Positions 6,995 to 15,803 are shown, numbered from the stretch's first letter. The stretch: DNA of 64,000 bases from Streptomyces tauricus (GCF_014650955.1 NZ_BMVY01000022.1:1-64000); one strand, 5' to 3'. Numbers and translations: made by a program. Notes: generated from the letters alone by a model not told the origin.

Positions 6995-9298
6995 TCAGAC
7001 CCCGGCCGAACTCTTCGTGTCCGTCGACGTGCCGGTCGAAGTGCCCGTCGACGTGCCGGTCGGTGTGTCCGCAGAAGCAGCCGCCGCGGATCCGGCGGGA
7101 GCGGAAGCGGGAGCGGGCGCCGGCGCCGGACCGCCCTCGCTGAGCCCGTACCGTCCGTGGAACGCGCGCAGGAACCCGGGCGCGTACCAGGCCGAGCGGC
7201 CGAGCAGACGCATCGCGGCGGGTACGAGGACACCGCGGACGGCGATGGCGTCGAGGAGGACGGCGAGTCCGCTGCCGAGGCCGAACATCTGCATGAAGCT
7301 GAGCTTGGCCGTGCCGAAGGCGAAGAAGCTCACCGCGAGCAGGCAGGCCGCCGCGCTGACGATGCGCCCGGTGTGACCGAGACCGTTGACCACCGCGGAC
7401 TCGTTGTCCTCGCCCTGGTCGTGGAGCTCCTTGATGCGGCTGGTGACGAAGACCTCGTAGTCCATCGAGAGGCCGAAGGCGATGCAGAACATCAGCACGG
7501 TCATCGACACCTCCATCGGCTGCGCGGTGAAGCCGAGCGGCGAGGAGAGGTTGCCGTCCTGGAAGATCCAGGTCATCACGCCCAGCGTGGCCGCCAGGCT
7601 GATCATGTTGAGGACCAGCGCGCGCACCGGCTGCACGATGCTGCCGGTGAACAGGAAGAGCAGCAGGAAGGTGGTGAGGACGACCAGGGCCACCGCGAGG
7701 GGGAGCCGGTCGGCGACGGACTGCTTGGCGTCGACGAGTGCGGCGTCCGTGCCGCCGACCAGGGGATGTGTGCCGGCGGGCGGGGCGAGCGAGCGCACCT
7801 GCCCGACCAGGTCCTGGGCGTCGTCCGACTTCGGTGTCAGGCTGCTCACCACACTGATCCGCTGTGCGTCGGGCCGGCCGAGCGCGGAGTCGGCGGGGCC
7901 GCTCACGACGGACTCACCCTTGCTGTAGGTTCCCGCACTGGTCTCGACCCGCACCACACCGTCGAGCGCGGCCAGTCGACCCGCGTACGAGGCCAACGGG
8001 CCCTTGTCCACGGGCTGGTCGATGGCGATCTGCAGGGCCGAGTCCTCGCTGCCGCCGAAGTTCTGACGCAGTTGCTGCGAGACCTGGCGGCTCTGGGCGT
8101 CCTTGGGCAGCACGCGTTCGTCCGGTGTGCCGAAGGTGATGTTCAGCAGCGGGCTCGCCGCGAACAGCAGGACGGCGAGGACGGGCAGCGCGGTGAGAGC
8201 GGGCCGCCGCATGACGGTACGGGCCAGCCGTCCCCACAGCGGCGTACGGGCGTCGGAGCGACGCGACTTCGCCCACGGCAGTTGCCCGCTGTTGACCCGG
8301 TGCCCCAGCACCTTGAGCAGGGCGGGCATCACGAACAGGGTGCTGAGGGCGGCGATGGCGACCACCCCGACCCCGGCGAAACCGAACGAGCGCAGGAAGT
8401 ACTGCGGGAACACCAGCAGCGCCGCCAGGGCCGCCGCGACCGTCGCGGCGGAGAAGGCGACCGTGCGGCCCGCCGTGTGCACCGTGCGCCGGACGGCGTC
8501 GTCCACGCTCGCCCCGGCGGCGAGTTGCTCCCGGAAGCGGCTGACCATCAGAAGGGCGTAGTCGATGCCCAGTCCGAGGCCCAGGGCGGTGGTGAGGTTG
8601 GTCGCGGTGTCGGCGACGTCGGTGACACTGCCGAGCAGGAAGAGCTGGGCGAACGAGCCCATGATGGCGATGATCGCGATGATCAGCGGCAGCAGGGCCG
8701 AGACCACGCTGCCGAAGACGAACAAAAGCAGCAGCAGGGTCAGCGGTATGGCGATCGCCTCGGCGAGGATCAGGTCGTCGACCACCTGCTTCGACAGACC
8801 GGCGCCGACGGCGGCGCCTCCTCCGGCCTGGACGGTGAGCGTGTCCTTGTAGGTGCCGCTGAAGGTGTCGATGACCTCCTTGGCGTTCTCCCGCTGCTCC
8901 GTCGGGTCGCCTCGCACATGGGCGAGCACCATGGCCTCGCGGCCGTCCTCCGAACGCAGGTCGGGGCTGTTCGTCTCCCAGTACGAGACGACGTTGCTGA
9001 GCCGCTCGTCCTTCTTGAGGTCGGCCGCCAGGTCCCGGCCGCTCTCCTGGGCGGCGGGGGTGTCGATACGGCCGTCGGGGGAGCGGACCAGCAGGACGAG
9101 GTTGACCTCGCCGCCGAACTTCTCGTCGATGACGTTCGCCGCTCGGGTGGACGGGGAGGCGGGGTCGTCGAAGCCGCCGCCCTTCAGCTTGTCGAAGGCG
9201 CCTGCGCCCACCGCGCCCATGAGGGCCACGGCCAGGGCGGCGACGACCAGGACGAGCCGAGATCGGCGGATCGCCAATTCGGCCATGCGTTCGAACAC
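6995..9298 (-). CDS. MMPL/RND-family membrane transporter
   Basis: 767-aa proton-driven exporter of the MMPL family, used by actinomycetes for lipids, siderophores or drugs. Two homologous halves each start with one membrane helix, then a large extracytoplasmic loop, then a five-helix bundle. Family motifs are visible in both bundles: GLGIDYALLMVSRFREQ in the first half and FGLSMDYEVFVTSRIKE in the second. The tail is Pro/Ala/Thr-rich and low complexity. The frame continues to 9382, but GTG 9298 has AAGGAGA eight bases upstream. The XRE regulator gene lies upstream on the same strand; a dyad near the regulator's stop may control this gene. Confidence 0.93.
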   Translation of the reverse strand: MFERMAELAIRRSRLVLVVAALAVALMGAVGAGAFDKLKGGGFDDPASPSTRAANVIDEKFGGEVNLVLLVRSPDGRIDTPAAQESGRDLAADLKKDERLSNVVSYWETNSPDLRSEDGREAMVLAHVRGDPTEQRENAKEVIDTFSGTYKDTLTVQAGGGAAVGAGLSKQVVDDLILAEAIAIPLTLLLLLFVFGSVVSALLPLIIAIIAIMGSFAQLFLLGSVTDVADTATNLTTALGLGLGIDYALLMVSRFREQLAAGASVDDAVRRTVHTAGRTVAFSAATVAAALAALLVFPQYFLRSFGFAGVGVVAIAALSTLFVMPALLKVLGHRVNSGQLPWAKSRRSDARTPLWGRLARTVMRRPALTALPVLAVLLFAASPLLNITFGTPDERVLPKDAQSRQVSQQLRQNFGGSEDSALQIAIDQPVDKGPLASYAGRLAALDGVVRVETSAGTYSKGESVVSGPADSALGRPDAQRISVVSSLTPKSDDAQDLVGQVRSLAPPAGTHPLVGGTDAALVDAKQSVADRLPLAVALVVLTTFLLLFLFTGSIVQPVRALVLNMISLAATLGVMTWIFQDGNLSSPLGFTAQPMEVSMTVLMFCIAFGLSMDYEVFVTSRIKELHDQGEDNESAVVNGLGHTGRIVSAAACLLAVSFFAFGTAKLSFMQMFGLGSGLAVLLDAIAVRGVLVPAAMRLLGRSAWYAPGFLRAFHGRYGLSEGGPAPAPAPASAPAGSAAAASADTPTGTSTGTSTGTSTDTKSSAGV

Positions 9299-9348
9299 GG
9301 AATGTCTCCTTCGAGGTTCTTCGGTGAAAGGCGAGGAGTGTCGGCCGG

Positions 9349-9378
9349 ACCGCAGTCGACCGAAGTCGACGGAAGTCG
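9349..9378. repeat. Three tandem 10-bp repeats in the MMPL leader
   Basis: ACCGCAGTCG, ACCGAAGTCG and ACGGAAGTCG follow one another without gaps, about 50-80 bp upstream of the MMPL start. Direct repeats at one-turn spacing can bind activators on one DNA face; no regulator can be assigned. Confidence 0.45.
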
Positions 9379-9491
9379 GCACAATGCGCCGCAGAGCCCT
9401 TCGCCCCGTCGCAGGGGGCGCGGTTCCGCACTCTTCGTCGCCGAGAACGACGCTAGTGAGACAGGCAGGTTTTTGGCAGGGGGAGATTTAC

Positions 9492-9528
9492 CTGACAGTG
9501 TCAGATTTTCCTGACAGGTTTTCCTGAC
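9492..9528. promoter_or_regulatory. CTGACAG palindrome with direct repeats, probable operator for MMPL gene
   Basis: CTGACAGTGTCAG (9492-9504) is a perfect 13-bp dyad. It is followed by two further CTGAC half-sites in TTTTCCTGAC repeats (9507-9516 and 9519-9528). It overlaps the stop codon of the XRE regulator and lies about 195 bp upstream of the MMPL start. Such dyads are typical of TetR-type operators of efflux genes, but the neighbouring XRE protein is also a candidate ligand. Confidence 0.55.
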
Positions 9529-10388
9529 GCGGTTACGTCCTCGGTCGCTTCCAGGGTGATACGCAGCAGGTCCAGCTTCTCCGCGTCGCTGCTTCCGGTG
9601 GCCGCCGTGTAAGTGACCATGCGCAGATCGGCGTTGGGGACCACGAGGACGTCGGAGTCGAGCCGGATCTCCCCGACGCGCGGATGCTGGACGGTCTTGC
9701 GGCTGCTGGAGTGCAGGGTGGCGGCGGTCTCCGTGTCCCAGTGCCGGGCGAACGCGTCGGAGAGGGCGCGCGACTCCTGCACCAGCCGGTCCAGTTGGAC
9801 GTCCTGGGGATAACGGGACACGGCGTCCTTCAGGTCGGCGACGATCATCGCCTCGAAGGCCTGTCCGGCCTCGTGCCGGAGCGGGGGCATCGCCGCGTGC
9901 GCGGCGCCGTCACCGAAGACCGCACGCGCCAAGTTCCCTTCACTAGGGGGGAGTTGGGAGGCGTCGCCGAGCAGGGCGCTCCACAGGGTGTTCCACCACA
10001 CCAGGGACCAGTCGGCGGCGAACACGCCGACCGGGACGGACCCCAGGCGCGCGGCGAGCCGCTGGATCCCCGCGGGGACATGGGTACTGACGGTCCCGTC
10101 CCGGGGCGGCAGGAGCCCGGCGCCGCGGTACAGCTGGTCGCGCTCGGCGACGGAGAGCTGCAGGGCCCGGGCGATGGCGCCGACGATCTGAGCCGAGGGA
10201 TTTCTCGCGCGTCCCTGTTCCAGGCGCAGGACGTAGTCGACGGACAGCCCCGCCAGCTGTGCGAGCTCCTCGCGGCGCAGCCCGGGGGCACGGCGGCCGG
10301 CCGTCACCGTCAGGCCGGCGTCGGCCGGGGACAGGCGGTCGCGCCAGGCGCGCAGCAGCGTGGCGAAGTCATGACGGGAGGAGGCCAT
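9501..10388 (-). CDS. XRE-family regulator with MmyB-like ligand domain
   Basis: 295-aa transcription factor. An N-terminal helix-turn-helix (about residues 5-70, with RRAPGLRREELAQLAGLS and YVLRLEQGR) is followed by a PAS-like MmyB domain (FAADWSLVWWN, then RYPQD and RHWD motifs) thought to bind a small hydrophobic ligand. ATG 10388 gives the family-typical N-terminus; the frame reaches 10517 but that stretch is non-coding in character. A second regulator of the same architecture lies at 11513. Such proteins commonly control a neighbouring oxidoreductase or transporter; here the MMPL gene downstream is the obvious candidate. Confidence 0.9.
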   Translation of the reverse strand: MASSRHDFATLLRAWRDRLSPADAGLTVTAGRRAPGLRREELAQLAGLSVDYVLRLEQGRARNPSAQIVGAIARALQLSVAERDQLYRGAGLLPPRDGTVSTHVPAGIQRLAARLGSVPVGVFAADWSLVWWNTLWSALLGDASQLPPSEGNLARAVFGDGAAHAAMPPLRHEAGQAFEAMIVADLKDAVSRYPQDVQLDRLVQESRALSDAFARHWDTETAATLHSSSRKTVQHPRVGEIRLDSDVLVVPNADLRMVTYTAATGSSDAEKLDLLRITLEATEDVTASGKPVRKI

Positions 10389-10571
10389 GGCGTCATTCTC
10401 GCCGCGGGCCGCCGGATGAGCCTGGGTACTGCCAGTCCCAGGCAGTGGGCGGCAGGGCCGGTCCTGTTCCGGTCCTGTTCCGAGGCGCGAGGCGCCCGCC
10501 CGCCATGGCTGTGTCACCGGCCCTCGCGGTGCCGGCCGCGACGGCAGGGGGGCGCGCGGCGCCCGCCGGTC

Positions 10572-11411
10572 TCAGCCCAGCTCGGTCGGCATGACCGTCA
10601 GTTCCGCGATGTTGACCCGGGCCGGTACCGCCACCGAGTACGTGATGGCGTCGGCCACGTCCTCGGCGGTGATGGCTGTGATGGCCGACCGCATCTCGTC
10701 GAGCCCGGCCCGGGTGGCCTCGTGTGCCATGTCGGCGCCGAGCCCGGTGACGGCGAAGGCGGGGTCGACGGACCGGACCCGTACGCCGCGAGGCCCCAGC
10801 GAGGCGCGCAGATTGCGGGTCAGCTGGGTGACCGCCGCCTTGGTCGCGCCGTAGACCGGGTAGTCGACGAAGACCACCTCCGCCGCGATCGAGCCGAGGT
10901 TCACCAGATCCGCGGGCCGGCCGGCCTCCGCCGCGTCGAGCAGGTCCGCGACGAAGGCCCGGCCGGTCGCGAGCAGGCCCCGCAGGTTCACGTCGATCAT
11001 CCGGTCCCACTCGGTCGTGTCCGCCACGTCGAACGGCGCTCCGAGCATCACCCCCGCGTTGGCGACGACCAGGTCGGGCCTGCCCAGCGCGGCACGGATC
11101 TGCGCCGCGGCGGCGTCCAGCGCGGCGGGATCGGTGACATCCACCGAGAGCGCCAGGACGTCGGCGGAGTGCTGCTTCCGCAGGGTCGCGGCGAGGTCGT
11201 CCAGCGGACCGGGCCGCCTGCCGAGCAGGGCGACCGCCGCTCCCGCGGCGGCGAAACGGTGTGCGGTCGCGGCGCCGATCCCGGCACCGGCCCCGGTGAT
11301 CACCGCGATCCGGCCGGCCAGCGGACCCGCGGGCGCGCCGGCAACGGACAGGGAGGGGTCGTTCGAGGCGAGGTTGCTCGAAGCGAGGTTGCGCGAGGCG
11401 TCGTCTGTCAT
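10572..11411 (-). CDS. Short-chain dehydrogenase/reductase (SDR)
   Basis: 279-aa NAD(P)-dependent oxidoreductase. After a ~30-residue N-terminal extension containing a repeated NLASSNLASND motif comes the cofactor motif ITGAGAGIG, then VANAGV, the catalytic Ser in LVNLGSIAAE and YGATKAAV (Tyr and Lys). Start ATG 11411. It is divergent from the XRE/MmyB regulator at 11513, sharing a 101-bp promoter region with a dyad. This SDR-next-to-MmyB arrangement is frequent in Streptomyces and suggests the regulator represses the SDR until its ligand appears. Substrate unknown. Confidence 0.92.
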   Translation of the reverse strand: MTDDASRNLASSNLASNDPSLSVAGAPAGPLAGRIAVITGAGAGIGAATAHRFAAAGAAVALLGRRPGPLDDLAATLRKQHSADVLALSVDVTDPAALDAAAAQIRAALGRPDLVVANAGVMLGAPFDVADTTEWDRMIDVNLRGLLATGRAFVADLLDAAEAGRPADLVNLGSIAAEVVFVDYPVYGATKAAVTQLTRNLRASLGPRGVRVRSVDPAFAVTGLGADMAHEATRAGLDEMRSAITAITAEDVADAITYSVAVPARVNIAELTVMPTELG

Positions 11412-11460
11412 GGGAACGATCGTGTGCGCCGAGCCGGAGGCGGGCCAGGGCGGTCTCATC

Positions 11461-11506
11461 CTGGGTGCGCCACACCCAGGTAACCGGCTCCGTGCGCGCC
11501 TATCGT
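11461..11506 (+). promoter_or_regulatory. Operator dyad and leaderless -10 element of the XRE regulator
   Basis: CTGGGTG (11461-11467) and CACCCAG (11473-11479) form a perfect 7-bp inverted repeat in the SDR/XRE divergent region. TATCGT at 11501-11506 fits a -10 box and ends six bases before the ATG at 11513. That predicts a transcript starting at the A of the ATG (leaderless), and no ribosome site is present. Autoregulation plus control of the SDR is inferred. Confidence 0.55.
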
Positions 11507-11512
11507 TGCGGC

Positions 11513-12406
11513 ATGGACAGTGGCAATCCCTTGGGAGAGTTCCTCCGCGCCCGGCGAGAGACGACCGATCCGTCCCGGGCCGGACAGCCCTGGTCGGGCC
11601 GGCGCAGGACGCCGGGTCTGCGCCGGGAGGAGGTCGCCCAGTTGTCCGGAGTCAGCACCGACTACTACGCCCGGCTGGAACAGGGACGGGAGAAACACCC
11701 TTCCGCGCAGGTGGTGGACTCCCTGGCCCGCGCCCTCGGACTGAATCCCGAGGAAACGGCGCACCTGCACCAGCTGGCACGAACCGCGCACGGCCCCGTC
11801 CGACGTGGCGGCCGCGTACCCGCCGGCCGTGTCCCCGTCGGGCCGAGACTGCTGCGCCTCATGGACGGCTGGCACCACACACCCGCGCTGATCATCGACC
11901 GCAGACTGGATGTGCTGGCGGGCAACCGCCTCGGAAGCGCGCTCTTCGCCACGATGCTGGACCGGGACGAGACCAACCTGGTCCGGTTCACCTTCCTCGA
12001 CCCGCACGCCCGGGACTTCTACCCCGACTGGGAGCGGGTCGCCCGGTCCGCTCTCGCGGCCCTGCGCGCGGGCAGCGGCGACCTGCTGAACGACCCACGG
12101 CTCACCGACCTCGTCGGCGAACTGTCTTTGAAGAGCTCGGAGTTCCGCGCGCTGTGGGCCCGGCACGACGTACGGGGCAAGGGTCATGAGGCCAAGTCCT
12201 TCAACCACCCCGAGGTCGGCGAACTGACCCTGACCTACGACTCGTTCACCGTGGACAGTGCGACGGACCAGCAGCTCGTCGTGTACCAGGCCGAACCCGG
12301 CAGCACCTCCCAGCAGGCCCTCGCACTGCTCACCACGGTGGCCGCCGAGCTGCCCGGCCCGGACCTCGCGGCCGTCCCCCGGGTGGGTGCGACGGACCCT
12401 GCCTGA
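11513..12406 (+). CDS. XRE-family regulator with MmyB-like ligand domain
   Basis: 297-aa paralogue of the regulator at 9501-10388: N-terminal helix-turn-helix (RRTPGLRREEVAQLSGVS, YYARLEQGRE) followed by the MmyB domain (ALIIDRRLDVLAGN; DFYPDWERVAR; LWARHDVRGK; KSFNHPEVGEL). The ATG at 11513 is chosen because the frame upstream lies in the promoter and a -10-like box ends six bases before it. It probably controls the divergent SDR and possibly the SnoaL-like gene 28 bp downstream, although that gene has its own leaderless-type promoter. Confidence 0.91.
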   Translation: MDSGNPLGEFLRARRETTDPSRAGQPWSGRRRTPGLRREEVAQLSGVSTDYYARLEQGREKHPSAQVVDSLARALGLNPEETAHLHQLARTAHGPVRRGGRVPAGRVPVGPRLLRLMDGWHHTPALIIDRRLDVLAGNRLGSALFATMLDRDETNLVRFTFLDPHARDFYPDWERVARSALAALRAGSGDLLNDPRLTDLVGELSLKSSEFRALWARHDVRGKGHEAKSFNHPEVGELTLTYDSFTVDSATDQQLVVYQAEPGSTSQQALALLTTVAAELPGPDLAAVPRVGATDPA

Positions 12407-12422
12407 GCTGCGCCCGCGGCCC

Positions 12423-12428
12423 TAGCGT
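12423..12428 (+). promoter_or_regulatory. -10-like box for leaderless SnoaL-like gene
   Basis: TAGCGT ends six bases before ATG 12435, the same geometry as TATCGT before the XRE gene at 11513. No Shine-Dalgarno sequence precedes the ATG, consistent with a leaderless transcript. Confidence 0.5.
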
Positions 12429-12434
12429 CGAGGC

Positions 12435-12905
12435 ATGACCGATGAGAACGACACACGAGCGATCGCGGAACTGCACAACCGGTGGGTGTTCGGATGGGAG
12501 CGCGACGAGGGGGACGCGCCGTTCGACTTCCGGCACGCCTTCGGTGAGTTCTACGACTTCAGCTCCTCGGACCTCCGCCTCTACGACGACTTCGACCCCG
12601 AGCAGCGCGTGGCGACGACGGCTGCCGGATACGGCTCGATCTGGGAGCCCGCCTTCCGCGAGATGGTCGCCGCACATCATGTCGTCGACGACGGCCCGCA
12701 CGTCGTGACCGGCCACGAACTGGCCGCGTCCACCCTGACGTTCGTGGCGCGGATCACCATGCCCGACGGCGCCACGGACATCCGCACCACGACCTCGCTG
12801 GTCTGGCGCAGGACGCCGGACGGCTGGCGGATCGTCCGCGAGCACAACTCGACCAAGGTGCTGCCCGCCGGAGACCTCGACGGCGTGCTGCGGGTCGGCC
12901 CGTAG
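12435..12905 (+). CDS. SnoaL/NTF2-like (ketosteroid-isomerase fold) protein
   Basis: 156-aa protein with the cone-shaped SnoaL fold signature: N-terminal helix (RAIAELHNRWVFGWERDE), a Phe/Tyr/Asp-rich loop where small-molecule pockets form, and C-terminal strands ending TTSLVWRRTPDGWRIVREHNS, which is characteristic of SnoaL_3 members. Family members act as cyclases, isomerases or hydratases, or simply bind ligands; the active residues cannot be assigned. It probably has its own leaderless promoter. Confidence 0.82.
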   Translation: MTDENDTRAIAELHNRWVFGWERDEGDAPFDFRHAFGEFYDFSSSDLRLYDDFDPEQRVATTAAGYGSIWEPAFREMVAAHHVVDDGPHVVTGHELAASTLTFVARITMPDGATDIRTTTSLVWRRTPDGWRIVREHNSTKVLPAGDLDGVLRVGP

Positions 12906-12954
12906 TACGGCCGTAGGGGGCACCAAGGGGCCGTAGTGCGGCCGTGGTGCGCTC

Positions 12955-13116
12955 GTAGTGCGTGGGCACCAGGACAGGCGCCTGTCCGGTCCGGGTGCAC
13001 CAGGAGGAGACGGCGGCCGGGGACGATGCCCGGCAGCGGCGCCGGAGGGAAGTGTGGGGGACGCGTGGATCCCACGCGACCCCACCCCTCCCTCCGGTGT
13101 CTGGAGTGATCAACAG
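12955..13116 (+). promoter_or_regulatory. Upstream region of the MFS operon, copy A of an inverted pair
   Basis: This 162-bp segment runs from GTAGTGCGTGGGCACCAGG to the base before the MFS GTG start. It matches, by eye at roughly 80%, the minus-strand segment 20118-19959 that ends just before the MMPL GTG start. Conserved blocks include GTAGTGCGTxGGCACCAGG, GCACCAGG, ACGATGCCCGGC, GCGCCGGAGGGAAGTGTGG and GGTGTCTGGAGTGATC. Inside are a perfect 16-bp palindrome (12972-12987) and a dyad CGCGTGG-ATC-CCACGCG (13062-13078) whose counterpart in copy B keeps symmetry with a different sequence. I infer a shared operator/leader. Confidence 0.75.
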
Positions 13117-14532
13117 GTGATGACAAGAACGTCCCTGCCCGAAGCCGCGCCACCCCCGGTCCGCCTCGGCAGAGTGTCGATCGGTGCCCTCGGCATCCTG
13201 GCCCTCGCCCTCGGCGCCCTGCAGTCGGTGGTGGAGCCCGCGCTCCCGCTGCTGCAACGCGAGCTGGGGGTCAGCCCCGCCGAAGGAGCACTGGTCGGCA
13301 ACACGTTACTGATCACGGGTGCGGTCGTCGCACCCGTCGCGGGCAAACTCGGCGACCGCTACGGCGGGAAGCGGGTACTGGTCGCGCTGACGGCCGTGGT
13401 CTCGGCCGGTGGCCTGCTCGCCGCGCTGGCGCCGAACCTACCGGTGCTGTTGCTCGGTCAGGTGCTGCAGGGCGTGATGGTGGGGGCGCTGCCCCTTTCC
13501 TTCATCCTGGTGCGCACCCACCTTCCGCCGCAGGAGTCGCAGGTGGCGATCGGCGCGGTCGTCGCACTGTTCACGGGCGGCGGCATGGTGGGCATGCTGT
13601 TCGCCGGACCGATCTCCGAAAGCCTGTCCTGGCACTGGATGTTCGCGCTCCCGACGCTCGCGATCGCCGCGACGACGGTGGCCGTGAGCCGGTTGCTGCC
13701 GCACGATCCGCCGGCCCGGTCGGAGAACGGGATCGACTGGCCCGGTGTGGTGCTGCTCAGCGGCACACTGCTCGCGTTCATGCTCGGGCTCGTGACGGTG
13801 ACGAGGGACGGCGGTCTGCCGCCCCTCGCGGTCGGTGCCGTGGCGGTGGTCGTGGCCGCCCTCGCGGCCGGCTGGGTCGCCGTCGAGCGCCGGGCACCCT
13901 CGCCGATGGTCGATCTGCGCATGCTGGCGAAGCCCGCGATGTGGCACGCCTGCGTACTCACCTTCGTCATGTCCACCAGTTCCGGGATGGTGCTCTTCCT
14001 GCTCCCGCAACTGTTCGCCGTTTCAGGCGACGGCTACGGCTTCGGAGCCGGCACCACCGGCATCGGACTGTTCCTGCTGCCCGGCGCCGTCGCCGGAGCG
14101 GTGAGCGATTCGGTCGGCGGGATCGCGGTGCGCCGTTTCGGCTCGCGTGCCGTGGTCGTCGCCGGCTCTGCCGTCACGGCGGTCACGATGATCGCCCTGG
14201 CCTGGCTGCACGGCGCGGAATGGCAGCTCGTCCTCGCGAAGGTGCTGACCGCGTTCGCCGCGGGCGTCGGCACCACGGCCCTGCTCGCCGGTACCGCCAC
14301 CGCCGTCGCGACCAAGGACATCGGCATCGCCACCGGCCTGCTCGTGGTGACCCGCGTGATCGGTGTCGCGCTGGGCGCCCAGGTGGCCGGCGCGCTGCTC
14401 GACGCCGGGACGGGGTCGACGACAGGCCTGCCGGCCGAATCGGCCTTCGCCACGGGGTTCGCCGTCGCCGGCCTCGTCGCCGCGCTGTCGCTGCTCGTCG
14501 TCCGTCTCACGAAGAAGGGAGCCCAGGCATGA
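13117..14532 (+). CDS. MFS multidrug-type transporter
   Basis: About 471-aa major facilitator protein with 12-14 hydrophobic helices. The family motif A is seen as GKLGDRYGGKRVL after the second helix. There is an inter-domain loop near residues 190-210 and many Gly-rich helix pairs. GTG 13117 is preferred over ATG 13120 because the homologous leader of the MMPL gene at 19958 ends in GTG at the same place behind the same GGAG; both give nearly the same protein. Its stop overlaps the ATG of the FAD monooxygenase (ATGA), so pump and enzyme are coupled. This suggests self-protection or detoxification of one compound. Confidence 0.9.
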   Translation: MMTRTSLPEAAPPPVRLGRVSIGALGILALALGALQSVVEPALPLLQRELGVSPAEGALVGNTLLITGAVVAPVAGKLGDRYGGKRVLVALTAVVSAGGLLAALAPNLPVLLLGQVLQGVMVGALPLSFILVRTHLPPQESQVAIGAVVALFTGGGMVGMLFAGPISESLSWHWMFALPTLAIAATTVAVSRLLPHDPPARSENGIDWPGVVLLSGTLLAFMLGLVTVTRDGGLPPLAVGAVAVVVAALAAGWVAVERRAPSPMVDLRMLAKPAMWHACVLTFVMSTSSGMVLFLLPQLFAVSGDGYGFGAGTTGIGLFLLPGAVAGAVSDSVGGIAVRRFGSRAVVVAGSAVTAVTMIALAWLHGAEWQLVLAKVLTAFAAGVGTTALLAGTATAVATKDIGIATGLLVVTRVIGVALGAQVAGALLDAGTGSTTGLPAESAFATGFAVAGLVAALSLLVVRLTKKGAQA

Positions 14533-15773
14533 CACCGACCACTCCGCCGATGGACGTGAGGACCACCGGGAAGCGCAACGTCCTGATCTCCGGAGCCAGT
14601 ATCGCCGGACCCGCGCTGGCGTACTGGCTGCACCGCTCCGGATGGGCGGTCACCGTGGTGGAGAAGGCCGGCGCCCCGCGCACCGGCGGCTACCCGATCG
14701 ACATCCGCGGCACCGCGATCGAGGTGGTCCGGCGCATGGGGATACTGCCGCGGCTGCGGGAAGCGCACATCGACTCGCGCCGCTGCACCTTCCTCGACGC
14801 CGACGGCCGCGAGGTGACGTCGGTCAGCCCGAGCGCCGTGGCCGGCAGCGTCGAGGGCCAGGACCTGGAGGTGCGCCGCGGGGATCTGGCCGCCCTGCTC
14901 CACGGGCTGGTCCGCGACGACGTGGAGTTCCTGTTCGACGACTCCATAGACACCCTCGACGGCGTCGACACCCCCGACCAGCACGGAGAGTACGGACACG
15001 GTGTCGACGTCACCTTCCGCAGTGGCCGACGGCGTACGTTCGACCTCGTGGTCGGCGCCGACGGCATGCACTCGCACACCCGGGAGTTGGTGTTCGGCCC
15101 CGAGGAACAGTTCCACCGCCATCTCGGCTACTGCTTCGCCCTGTTCACCCTGCCGAACACCTTCGGGCTCTCCCGGGAACTCGTGCTGTGGAACACCCCG
15201 GGCAGAGCGGCGGCCCTCTACGCCGTCGGGGGCGACGACGAACTGCACGCCTTCCTCACCTTCCACCGGCCGAAACCGCCGTTCGACGTCCTGCGGGACC
15301 CCGACGCCCAGCGGGAACTGGTCGCCACGACCTTCGCGGGCGCGGGATGGAAGGTCCCTGACATCGTCGACGCCCTGCGCGACGCCGACGACCTGTTCTT
15401 CGACACGGCCGGTCAGATCCGTATGCCCCACTGGTCCAGAGGCCGCGTCGCGCTCGTCGGCGACGCCGCGTACGCGCCCTCGTTCCTCACCGGGCAGGGA
15501 TCGAGCCTCGCGCTGGTCGGCGCCTACACCCTGGCCCACGCCCTGGCCACGCACCGGGATCACAGCGCGGCCTTCGCCGCCCACGAACGCGGGACCCGCC
15601 CGTTCGTGGCCATGAACCAGGCCCTGGTCGGCGAGGGCACGGCCACACTCTTCCCCACCACGGCACGGGCGTTGGAGCGACGCGACGCCATGCTGCGCGA
15701 CCTCGTCACCCTTCCCTCGCCACCGGCCCGCCCGGCCCATTCGGCCCTTACGCTGCCCGAGTTCGGTCGGTAG
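14529..15773 (+). CDS. FAD-dependent monooxygenase (TetX/PHBH fold)
   Basis: 414-aa class A flavoprotein hydroxylase. The N-terminal FAD motif is ISGASIAGPALAYWLHRSG followed by the strand-end Glu in VVEKAG. The central motif DLVVGADGMHSHTR contacts FAD and NADPH. The C-terminal motif GRVALVGDAAYAPSFLTGQG binds the FAD phosphates and ribose. It oxygenates an aromatic or polyketide-like substrate using NAD(P)H and O2; close relatives inactivate antibiotics or tailor polyketides. Start is the ATG overlapping the MFS stop. The downstream neighbour is convergent. Function in drug inactivation is inferred from the pump partner. Confidence 0.9.
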   Translation: MTPTTPPMDVRTTGKRNVLISGASIAGPALAYWLHRSGWAVTVVEKAGAPRTGGYPIDIRGTAIEVVRRMGILPRLREAHIDSRRCTFLDADGREVTSVSPSAVAGSVEGQDLEVRRGDLAALLHGLVRDDVEFLFDDSIDTLDGVDTPDQHGEYGHGVDVTFRSGRRRTFDLVVGADGMHSHTRELVFGPEEQFHRHLGYCFALFTLPNTFGLSRELVLWNTPGRAAALYAVGGDDELHAFLTFHRPKPPFDVLRDPDAQRELVATTFAGAGWKVPDIVDALRDADDLFFDTAGQIRMPHWSRGRVALVGDAAYAPSFLTGQGSSLALVGAYTLAHALATHRDHSAAFAAHERGTRPFVAMNQALVGEGTATLFPTTARALERRDAMLRDLVTLPSPPARPAHSALTLPEFGR

Positions 15774-15803
15774 ACGCGCGAACCGCCCGCCCCCGGCAGC
15801 CGG

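Noticed and set aside
6656-9514. 952-codon plus-strand frame opposite the MMPL gene
   Set aside because: Antisense shadow; the minus strand encodes all MMPL motifs and a good ribosome site.
13120-14532. ATG 13120 as the only start of the MFS gene
   Set aside because: The homologous leader at 19958 uses GTG at the same position relative to GGAG, so GTG 13117 is at least as likely.
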